Origin: JAPXSY01 sp033812795
Lineage (GTDB): Bacteria > Verrucomicrobiota > Kiritimatiellia > RFP12 > UBA1067
Assembly: GCA_033812795.1 (NCBI GenBank)
Contig: JAPXSY010000110.1
Coordinates: 1-7,540, forward strand
DNA length: 7,540 nucleotides
Direction: 5' to 3'
The notes beneath the pieces were generated by a model. That model was not told the origin of the DNA, did no database searches, and saw only the letters and a program-made list of their open reading frames with translations. Below, piece by piece: positions 1 to 5,344 of this stretch (positions within the stretch are counted from its first letter, which is position 1; every line of letters begins with the position of its first letter). A program made the translations under genes and the position numbers.

Positions 1-2
1 AC

Positions 3-470
3 CTGCGCCGAGGCCACTACCGGAAAATCCTGTTCTGCACGGATTTCTCCGACAACGCGGACTTCGCCTTCGACTTCGCCGTCGACGCCGCGATCCGCAA
101 CACCGGCTGCGCGCTCTGCCTGCTGCATGTGATCCCGGAGCCGGACGCCCAGTTCTGGAAAGGCTACATCTACGAGGTCGGCGACATGGACGCGAAGGCG
201 CGCGCCGACATCGATGCGAAGATCGACTCGGTCTACCGTCCGCGCGTGCCGGCGGACTTGCCGTTCCGGGTCGAGATGCGCGTCGGCGCCGCCGCCAAGA
301 CGATCCTCGAATTCGCCGAGGAGGAGAGGGTCGACCTGATCATCCTCGGCCGCCAGGGCCGCGGCGCCTTCAGCCGCTGGCTGCTCGGCAACGTGGCCGG
401 CAAAGTGGCCTGCAAGGCCCCCTGCCCCGTGCTCATCGTCCCGTCGAGCGCCGTCGTCCGCAGCCCGTGA
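3..470 (+). CDS. Universal stress protein (UspA family), 5' end cut by the window
   Basis: The open frame enters at base 3 and ends at TGA 468-470, giving 155 residues, close to the 140-160 of a single Usp domain, so little is missing. It opens with the first strand of the fold (YRKILFCTDFSDNADFAFDF, about residues 6-25). It ends with the family's nucleotide-binding signature: LIILGRQGRG, nine residues between the second and third glycines, then GN, and a closing PCPVLIVP strand. In ATP-binding Usp proteins the pattern is G-2X-G-9X-G(S/T). Here the last position is Asn, so ATP binding is likely but not certain. It is probably a small cytoplasmic stress or ATP-sensing protein. An internal ATG is absent before about residue 60, and an internal GTG at 129 would remove the first strand, so the true start lies upstream of the window. 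The downstream gene remnant is convergent and starts only 3 bp later. Confidence 0.88.
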   Translation: MRRGHYRKILFCTDFSDNADFAFDFAVDAAIRNTGCALCLLHVIPEPDAQFWKGYIYEVGDMDAKARADIDAKIDSVYRPRVPADLPFRVEMRVGAAAKTILEFAEEERVDLIILGRQGRGAFSRWLLGNVAGKVACKAPCPVLIVPSSAVVRSP

Positions 471-488
471 AGACTATTCACGCAGGGC
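463..488. terminator. Possible bidirectional hairpin between convergent genes
   Basis: GCCC-GTGAA (463-471) pairs with TTCAC-GGGC (477-481 and 485-488) around a 5-base loop, with a 3-base bulge (482-484). The hairpin overlaps the stop codons of the stress-protein gene (468-470) and of the convergent ATPase remnant (476-474, minus strand). There is no T-run on either side, so intrinsic termination is only a possibility. Confidence 0.3.
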
Positions 489-627
489 CGACAGCGGAAC
501 GACGCACACGCCATCCGGACGTCGGTGCGCAAAGCCGTTGCCGGTGAGGACGCACAAGATCGAAGGCTCCGGCGCTTTCGAGTCTTCTGGCCAAAACCTC
601 GTCGGCAATTCTCGTGAAATAAGCCAT
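474..627 (-). pseudogene. Collapsed DUF4143-type AAA ATPase gene: N- and C-terminal ends only
   Basis: Reading the minus strand from ATG 627-625 gives MAYFTRIADEVLARRLESAG, resembling the start of ATPases with an AAA_14 core and DUF4143 domain, where the Walker A motif normally follows at once. Here no Walker A appears. From about base 565 a different minus-strand frame gives ILCVLTGNGFAHRRPDGVCV followed by VPLSALRE and stop TAG (476-474). This resembles the usual last residues of the same family (a '..LTGTGxAYRRxDGVYVxPIG..' tail). About 50 of the usual ~400 codons remain, with a frame change at the junction near 558-570. The interpretation is an internal deletion that kept both ends. Full-length relatives are nucleotide-binding proteins of poorly defined function that are often found near mobile or toxin-antitoxin genes. 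The product would not be functional. Family assignment is by remembered consensus, not by search. Confidence 0.6.
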
Positions 628-631
628 CACC

Positions 632-637
632 CCTCCT
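632..637 (-). promoter_or_regulatory. Shine-Dalgarno site of the ATPase remnant
   Basis: The minus strand reads AGGAGG at 637-632, four bases before ATG 627. It fixes the original start at 627 rather than at the upstream in-frame TTG (687), whose extra residues would be encoded by the 23-bp repeat region. The translation start has survived although the gene body has not. Confidence 0.5.
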
Positions 638-670
638 GTATCACCTTTGACATCGAGCATCCTGCCACCC

Positions 671-739
671 ATTCGGTAATTTGTCAACTGAATATTCGGT
701 AATTTATATGGATTTTATTCGGTAATTTAATCCTGTATT
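671..739. repeat. Three direct repeats, 12-bp core ATTCGGTAATTT, 23-bp period
   Basis: The core occurs at 671-682, 694-705 and 717-728, exact in all three copies and exactly 23 bp apart; the 11 bases between cores differ. The core has partial dyad symmetry (ATT-CGGT-AAT). The stretch is AT-rich in otherwise GC-rich DNA. It lies 44-112 bp upstream of the ATG of the ATPase remnant and just upstream of the LacI promoter, so it could be a multi-copy protein-binding site for either direction. On the minus strand a TTGACA (687-682) falls in the first spacer and could be a -35 box for the remnant gene, with only a weak CAGGAT at -10. It is not a CRISPR array: core and spacers are too short. Confidence 0.8.
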
Positions 740-754
740 ATTTTGGGAATCCCC

Positions 755-783
755 TTGACAGCTTGAATGAGACCGGCTACAGT
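755..783 (+). promoter_or_regulatory. Sigma-70-type promoter of the LacI regulator gene
   Basis: A perfect -35 box TTGACA (755-760) is followed by a 17-base spacer and a -10 box TACAGT (778-783, four of six bases matching TATAAT). Transcription would start near 790, inside the palindromic operator and about 25 bases before the ATG at 816. Confidence 0.65.
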
Positions 784-797
784 TTGAAACGTTTCAA
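784..797. promoter_or_regulatory. LacI-family operator, perfect 14-bp palindrome
   Basis: TTGAAACGTTTCAA is a perfect inverted repeat centred on CG, as is typical for LacI/GalR operators. It starts right after the -10 box and covers the expected transcription start, so a bound repressor would block initiation. The half-site (TTGAAAC) differs in its outer bases from the common TGTAAAC half-site, which fits the altered recognition helix of the adjacent regulator. It strongly suggests autorepression. Confidence 0.75.
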
Positions 798-815
798 CTG
801 AAAAGGTTCAAATTC

Positions 816-1883
816 ATGAAGGCCATTTGTTCGATCAAAGACGTGGCGAAGGCCGCCGGGATGAGTCTCGGCACCGTGAGCGGCGTGCTCAACGGCAGGA
901 CCGGCTTTGCGGAGGCGACCCGCAAGAAGGTCTGGGACGCCGCGCATGCCCTCAACTACACGCCCAGCCAGCCGGCGCGGTGCATGCGCGCGGGCAGCGG
1001 CAACGGCGCGCGAGCCAAGTCCGGAATCATCATCCACATCACGCACCTGGGGCAGGAGGGGGAGGCGCAGGACGCGTTCGAGGCGAGGCGCTCGTTGATG
1101 CTGCTGAAGGAAGCGGCGCGGCTCGGGCTGTATCCGATCACCTACCGCTACCGGCATCTCAAGGGATTCCAGTGTCCGCCGGTGTTGAACGGCCACGTCG
1201 ACGGCGCGATCGTGGGCACGCCGCATCTCGAAGTCGTGGATGCCCTGCGGGACAAGATTCCGATGGTTCTCATGGACGTGCCGTTCGTGCCGCGGCTCGA
1301 CGCGGACATCCCGATGGTCAACATGGACTATCGGTTCGGCTTCGACGTGCTGTTCGCGAAGCTGCGGAGCCTTGGGCACCGCAGCTTCGCGACGCTGGTC
1401 GCCCAGGATCCCGGCGAGGGCGTCTTCGGCGAATCGCATGTGGTCGACGCGATGCGGGAGTCGGCGAAGCGGCAGGGGATCGACTTGGCGGACGCAAACC
1501 GCGTCGAAATGCGGATGACGCCCCGGACGCACGACCAGGCGATGGCGAAGGCGGCGCCGATGCTCGCCGACTGCATCCGCAAGCGCGGCGCCACCGCACT
1601 CGTCCTCCCCAATCCCGCCTACTCGCTCGCCCTGCGGCCGAAGCTCGCGGAGCTGGGCATCCGGGTGCCGCAGGACGTGTCGCTGGCGCATGTCCACTAT
1701 GGCCTGGCCGGCGATTTGTCCGATTGCGCCTCCGTCCAGTATGCGTGGCCGGATCTGATCGAGACCAGCCTGAACGTGCTCAACGGCCTGATCGAAGGCC
1801 CGCGCACCCTGGCCTGCAGCGAGTACCTGATCCGTCCGGAGTTTCATGTCGGCACGACGCTGGCGCAGGCGCGGCGGGTGTGA
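816..1883 (+). CDS. LacI/GalR-family transcriptional repressor
   Basis: A 355-residue protein of normal family length. Residues 6-27 (SIKDVAKAAGMSLGTVSGVL plus NG) form the N-terminal helix-turn-helix. Residues 47-58 (NYTPSQPARCMR) match the hinge helix, with Met57 where LacI has Leu56. The rest is the periplasmic-binding-protein-like sugar-sensing domain (for example IPMVLMDVPF and the closing region near VSLAHV). The ATG at 816 follows AAGG (803-806) at 9 bases and starts at the expected distance before the HTH. Recognition-helix positions equivalent to LacI Tyr17, Gln18 and Arg22 are Leu18, Gly19 and Gly23, so specificity should differ from classic LacI. The operator at 784-797 implies self-repression. 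The effector cannot be read from sequence; the neighbouring fucosidase and hydrolase remnants suggest a plant- or algal-type sugar. The GC-rich coding style matches the stress protein and fucosidase. Confidence 0.93.
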   Translation: MKAICSIKDVAKAAGMSLGTVSGVLNGRTGFAEATRKKVWDAAHALNYTPSQPARCMRAGSGNGARAKSGIIIHITHLGQEGEAQDAFEARRSLMLLKEAARLGLYPITYRYRHLKGFQCPPVLNGHVDGAIVGTPHLEVVDALRDKIPMVLMDVPFVPRLDADIPMVNMDYRFGFDVLFAKLRSLGHRSFATLVAQDPGEGVFGESHVVDAMRESAKRQGIDLADANRVEMRMTPRTHDQAMAKAAPMLADCIRKRGATALVLPNPAYSLALRPKLAELGIRVPQDVSLAHVHYGLAGDLSDCASVQYAWPDLIETSLNVLNGLIEGPRTLACSEYLIRPEFHVGTTLAQARRV

Positions 1884-1893
1884 GGGCAACAGG

Positions 1894-1919
1894 TTGTGTC
1901 TAGATTCCTAATCTCACAA
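1894..1919. terminator. Imperfect inverted repeat after the LacI gene
   Basis: TTGTG-AGATT (1894-1898 and 1902-1906) pairs with AATCT-CACAA (1910-1919) around a 3-base loop, with a 3-base bulge at 1899-1901. It begins 11 bases after the LacI stop codon and is followed by AT-rich DNA without a clear T-run. It could be a weak terminator, or simply mark the join to the truncated gene that follows. Confidence 0.35.
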
Positions 1920-1952
1920 TAATCATAAATAACGTGGTTTAACTGGCAGAGC

Positions 1953-4163
1953 GTGATCCCTAACGAAGAAGTGAAGACGCAATTCGCCTTCGCGCACGAT
2001 GGGCGCTACCTGTTTGTGGCGCTGAGATGTCCGCAATCCGACCTAGGGGCGCAGAAGCGCAGTCCGGCGGAATACGGCGGTCTGACGTTTACCTTCCCAA
2101 GCGTTGAGTTGTTCCTCAACCAAGACCAGCCGGGTTCCCCCGACAAAGATGTTGCCTTCTATCAGGTCGTTCCCGCTTTTGGCGGAGGAATCAGTGAATA
2201 CACGGGCGGTGCGCTACTGCCGACGAGACAAGACCAAGCCGTCAAGGCCGTAGCGGCATACGCGATCACCGACAACGGCAAGGATGAGTGGTCCGCGGAA
2301 ATGAAAATCGACTTGGAGAAGATCGGGATTTCCGTGGCTGAAACTTCCGCGCTGCGCATGAATCTCGTCCGCAACGTGGGGTCGGGCGGTCATGGCTCTG
2401 GGCGTTCGTGGTTCCCGTCGCCTGCCGCCCACCGTTCCGAAAGCTCTCGCGGCTGGCTAGTACTGGAGAATAATCCGAACGTGGTGAAGAACGCCGATTT
2501 TACAGGATGGGATGAAGCAAGGCTGTTGCCGACTTCCTGGTGGACGGAGAGGAAAAACGAGAACGTGATTTTTTCCGACGAAGGCGTGATTCGCTTCACC
2601 GATGCCGCCCAGTCATGCAGCCTGCGCCAGAACGTTCCGGTGAAGGGGGGTGCTCGCTATCGGCTCGCCTGCCGGAAAAAGGTTCAGATGAAGAAGGGCA
2701 ACTCGTTTTTGCAGACGTCGATTTGCTGGCGCGACAAGGACAAGAGGGCGATCGGCTATTTTATGAAATTGGATGCGGGTTCTGATGCTGAAATGCAGCC
2801 GCTCGAACATTTCTGCGAAGCGCCCACAAACGCCGTGGCCGCCGATGTCATCCTCGGCCCCTACACGGTCAACAATTCCCAAGTGGTGGCGGAAGGGAAC
2901 ATCTGGATCGACGACGTATTCTTCGGGCAGGCTGTCGAAGGAGAGGCCGGCGATTCAGGTTCATCCGCAAAAGCCGCCTTGTCGCCGACGGAGAAGGAGG
3001 AGGCGCGTCGTGTTCTCGCAACATGCAATCATCCATCCGCTGCCGACATCCAGAAGAGGCTGGAAGATTCTGCCGCGAATCTCGATGCGTTGCGCCGCGA
3101 TATCCAATTAGCTCGGCTGCATACAGAGGCGTCGCCGGGCTTTGTGCTCGGGAGCGTCACGGAAAGCGACAAGATTTACCCAAGAACACCATTTCATGGG
3201 CGTTTTGACGGCCCGATTCAACTCGCTTTGGCGGGCAATGAATATGGATCTTTTCAGATCGCCATCATGCCTTTCTGGACGGAGCTTAATGATGTCCGCG
3301 TCTCGTTCACGGATTTATCAGGAGAATCCGGGAACCGGATTCCGGCGGAAAGCATTTCCGGATTCCGAGTTGATTATGTTCGTCCGCAAAAACCGCCGGT
3401 TTGGTTTCAGGTTGATTTTCCAAACGAGCTAGAACCAGATCCGCTGTTGCCGCTGACGCCGTTTACGGTCAAGGCCAATGAAACCGCCGCCGTGTGGGTC
3501 GATGTGCAAGTTCCCGAAGGAACACCTAGGGGACGCTACCGAGGCCATGTGTCCGTCACAGCCAACGGCCAAACTCAAACACGGGAAGTGGAGGTCTGCG
3601 CCTACGGTTTCGATATCCCGAAGATCAGTTCGATCGCCAACGAGTTCTGGCTCACCCCGAGCAACTGGCGGGCATTTTATGGCAACGGCAACTTCTTCAC
3701 CCCGGCGTTGCATGCCAAATGGACGAAGACGCTTGGGCAGTATCGCGTCAGCGCCTTTCCTGTCGATTGCCAAATACTTTGTCCGCAAATGACGATTTAC
3801 GCCGAGCCCGACGGAAGCTTCAGCTTCGACTGGACGGTTTTCGATCAATACGTTAAAAACGCTTTGGATAACGGCACGACGGCGTTCTGGAGTTCGCTGA
3901 GCTGCAATTCCGGGTGGACGGTGTATCTTCATGACTCCAAGACGAAAGTTGTCGAGCGCGCCACGGGGAAGGTGGTGGAGTTGGGGCGTTTCCTGCCGAA
4001 GGGATGTGAAACACCTTGGGACCAGGGATCGCTGCCCTATCGCGAGAACCGCGTGTATCGAGACTTTTTGACCGCCTACGTGAAACACCTGAAGGCTCTG
4101 GGCATCCAGGCGACGTCGTATTATGAAATTTTCGGCACTTCTGGATGGCGGCGGGAATATTGA
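1953..4163 (+). pseudogene. Truncated GH123/DUF4091-like hydrolase with CBM9-like and CBM4/9-like domains
   Basis: The frame is open from 1929, after a TAA at 1926. The only early start is a GTG at 1953 without a Shine-Dalgarno, and there is no signal peptide, so the 5' end is probably missing. Residues 1-172 (from the GTG) resemble a CBM9-like domain, starting inside it (QFAFAHDGRYLFVALRC) and ending with SRGWLVLE. About 173-330 is a jelly-roll CBM4/9-like domain (NADF..., GNIWIDDVFF). A charged helical linker follows to about 395. About 396-548 is a beta-sandwich as found before GH123-like catalytic domains, and from about 550 (GFDIPKISSIANEFWL) the first half of a TIM-barrel-like domain. 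It ends GIQATSYYEIF, then unrelated residues to the stop. Relatives usually continue with an Asp-Glu-Pro catalytic motif, so the active site is absent. An intact relative would be a secreted glycan-binding hydrolase. GC content is visibly lower than in LacI. A non-functional remnant is likely; family names are from memory. Confidence 0.72.
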
Positions 4164-4626
4164 TGCCGATCCGCGTTTTGCGCCCGTTGTCACGGGAACG
4201 TGGACTGGCGATGAAAGCCGGGACTCGACGCTCGCTCAAACGACGCTTCTCGATGCGAATGCCAACTGGACTGTGAACGCATTGAAGGGACTTGCGATCC
4301 AGGCGAATACGGCCGACGCGCGTCGATACCTTGTCGTTTCCAACACGGCGACGACCGTGACGGTTTGGGGGCACGTTGATCTGGATGGCCTGAAGCCCTA
4401 TGCCATCCACGATGCGCGTCTCCAGTCCACGACGGGACGCTGGACGCCTTCCGGCGTCTGGGTGTTGGACGCGCTCAGGAGTCCCTGCATCGATGCGGGG
4501 AATCCGACCTCTGGCTGGTCGCTAGAACCCCGTCCCAATGGCGAGCGCATCAACATTGGCTTTGACGGCAACACGGCCTTTGCATCCAAATCTTTGTTGA
4601 CCAGCACGACAATCATTGTCCGCTAG
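4123..4626 (+). pseudogene. C-terminal fragment of a right-handed beta-helix (pectate-lyase-like) surface protein
   Basis: Frame +1 relative to the hydrolase remnant. An ATG at 4123 is available, but it has no ribosome-binding site and lies inside the other gene, so it is probably accidental. Convincing sequence starts at about 4147 (GGGNIDADPRFAPVV), a typical link between beta-helix coils. It continues through a Thr/Asn-rich module (QTTLLDANANWTVNALKGLA; NTATTVTVWG) and ends with the characteristic SPCIDAGNP...LEPRPNGERINIGFDGN tail near 4480-4570. Such proteins in PVC bacteria are large, exported, and thought to act on or bind polysaccharides. Only about 165 residues remain, and the stop TAG at 4624 seems to be the native end. 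The junction with the hydrolase remnant falls within 4132-4147. No signal peptide or catalytic residue is left. Confidence 0.65.
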
Positions 4627-4648
4627 AGCAAAAGGCTTTCGCCAAGCA

Positions 4649-4696
4649 CAGGAGATGAACCCATGCATATCGTGGAAATCGCAGGAGGTGAACCCA
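4649..4696 (+). repeat. Short direct repeat, 15 bp with one mismatch, 33 bp apart
   Basis: CAGGAGATGAACCCA (4649-4663) and CAGGAGGTGAACCCA (4682-4696) differ at one base. The offset of 33 is a whole number of codons, so in the GH16-like frame both copies read G-(D/G)-E-P. It may be a local slippage duplication or chance. Confidence 0.4.
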
Positions 4697-4755
4697 GTTG
4701 GGTGCCCGATTGCTTCACCGTGGACTACATCCGCGTCTTCGATGCTGTCGATTAA
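4663..4755 (+). pseudogene. Possible C-terminal tail of a GH16-like (concanavalin A-fold) glycosidase
   Basis: Reading from ATG 4663, the last 20 codons before TAA 4753-4755 encode a segment ending FTVDYIRVFDAVD. This looks like the final beta-strand of GH16-type beta-glucanases, which commonly close with a 'xVDYVRVxD' strand. The fragment is about 30 codons long and in the same frame as the beta-helix fragment upstream, but separated from it by that fragment's TAG. It is far too short to fold alone. The assignment rests on one short motif, so it is tentative; it could also be non-coding. Confidence 0.35.
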
Positions 4756-4758
4756 CGC

Positions 4759-4788
4759 TTGACTCTGTACACACATTGAATGTACATT
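4759..4788 (+). promoter_or_regulatory. Promoter and paired TGTACA operator of the toxin-antitoxin module
   Basis: TTGACT (4759-4764) and TACATT (4783-4788), 18 bases apart, form a plausible sigma-70 promoter. Two palindromic TGTACA sites (4766-4771 and 4781-4786) sit 15 bp apart between and over these boxes, the second inside AATGTACATT. This is the usual place for an operator bound by a ribbon-helix-helix antitoxin. A start site 7 bases after the -10 would be at about 4795, on the toxin ATG itself, which would make the mRNA leaderless. Confidence 0.55.
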
Positions 4789-4794
4789 ATTGCC

Positions 4795-5085
4795 ATGAGA
4801 TACGAATGGAATCCGGAAAAGAACGAGTGGCTCAAGAAAGAGCGCCACATCTCTTTCGAGGAGGTGGTCTTTCATCTTTCCCAGGGAGACCTCTGGAAGA
4901 TTGCCGATCATCCAGACCAGACGACGTATCCTGGACAGAAGATCTATTTCGTCATCGTCGAGAATTACATCTACATGGTTCCGTTCGTGGTCGAGGATGA
5001 CTACGTCTTCCTCAAGACGATCATACCGAGTCGAAAAGCAACAAGAGATTATGAAAAAGGGAGTGCCAGTCATGAAAATGGATAA
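4795..5085 (+). CDS. BrnT-like type II toxin (RelE-like ribonuclease)
   Basis: 96 residues starting MRYEWNPEKNEWLKKERHIS, followed by FEEVV. This matches the BrnT opening (an 'xYEWDPxKNxxNxxKHGxSFEEA'-type pattern), and the end, IIPSRKATRDYEKG, matches the family's closing 'ISARxATxxExxxY' region. BrnT toxins are small cytoplasmic ribonucleases held inactive by a partner antitoxin. The start is uncertain: an in-frame ATG at 4780 would add MYIIA but lies within the operator, so 4795 is preferred. Neither has a Shine-Dalgarno; see the possible leaderless start. The C-terminus overlaps the antitoxin gene by 14 bp, typical of translational coupling. Toxin-first order is normal for brnTA. The GC content is clearly lower than that of the flanking LacI and fucosidase genes, consistent with acquisition by transfer. 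The middle of the protein, with its long YFVIVENYIYMVPFVV strand region, is divergent, so toxicity is inferred from family and context. Confidence 0.8.
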   Translation: MRYEWNPEKNEWLKKERHISFEEVVFHLSQGDLWKIADHPDQTTYPGQKIYFVIVENYIYMVPFVVEDDYVFLKTIIPSRKATRDYEKGSASHENG

Positions 5086-5344
5086 AGAAGAACAAGACAT
5101 CCTCCATGCGTACGAGCAGGGGAAAATGGAACTCCGCGCCCCCTCCAAGAAGGAAAAGGCGGAGGTCAAATCCATGGCCGAGCGAACCTTTCGCAAGGAT
5201 CGACGCGTCACGATTCGACTGTACGACCATGACTTGAAGGGCATTCAAAAGAAGGCCATGGAAAAGGGCCTGCCCTACCAGACGCTCATCTCCGGCATGA
5301 TTCATCAGTATGTCGAAGGCGATCTTGTTGAAAAGAATGAATAA
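5072..5344 (+). CDS. CopG/BrnA-like ribbon-helix-helix antitoxin
   Basis: 90 residues from ATG 5072. The Shine-Dalgarno-like AGGGAG (5058-5063) eight bases upstream favours this start; an in-frame ATG at 5051 would add seven residues. The N-terminal half is charged and helical (MDKEEQDILHAYEQGKMELR) and should wrap the toxin. Residues from about 45 on form the DNA-binding part: a strand RVTIRLYDHDLKGIQKKAME, then GLPYQTLISGMIHQYVEGDL, as in CopG-family antitoxins (PF12441-like). It should neutralise the upstream BrnT-like toxin and repress the shared promoter by binding the TGTACA pair. The start overlaps the toxin end by 14 bp and the stop (5342-5344) overlaps the fucosidase start by 8 bp, so three genes are tightly packed. 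Confidence 0.82.
   Translation: MKMDKEEQDILHAYEQGKMELRAPSKKEKAEVKSMAERTFRKDRRVTIRLYDHDLKGIQKKAMEKGLPYQTLISGMIHQYVEGDLVEKNE

Noticed and set aside
478..687. 69-residue minus-strand protein starting at TTG 687
   Set aside because: The first 20 residues would be encoded by repeat and leader DNA; the Shine-Dalgarno at 637-632 points to ATG 627, and the rest is a frame-shifted gene remnant.
671..739. Short CRISPR array
   Set aside because: The repeat core is 12 bp and the spacers 11 bp, far below CRISPR dimensions, with no cas genes nearby.
777..1889. 370-codon minus-strand open frame opposite the LacI gene
   Set aside because: Its composition is Arg/His/Pro-rich, as expected for the antisense of a GC-rich gene, and the opposite strand is a clear LacI-family protein.
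827..1903. 358-codon plus-strand frame overlapping LacI
   Set aside because: Arg/Gly/Ala-rich shadow frame; LacI reads coherently from the HTH through the sensor domain in the other frame.
3429..4193. 254-codon minus-strand open frame opposite the hydrolase remnant
   Set aside because: No motif or ribosome-binding site seen, while the plus strand carries recognisable domains.
4655..4762. Small gene from ATG 4655 in a second frame
   Set aside because: It has a GGAG just before the ATG, but its 35-residue translation shows no motif, and the overlapping frame from 4663 has the GH16-like tail.
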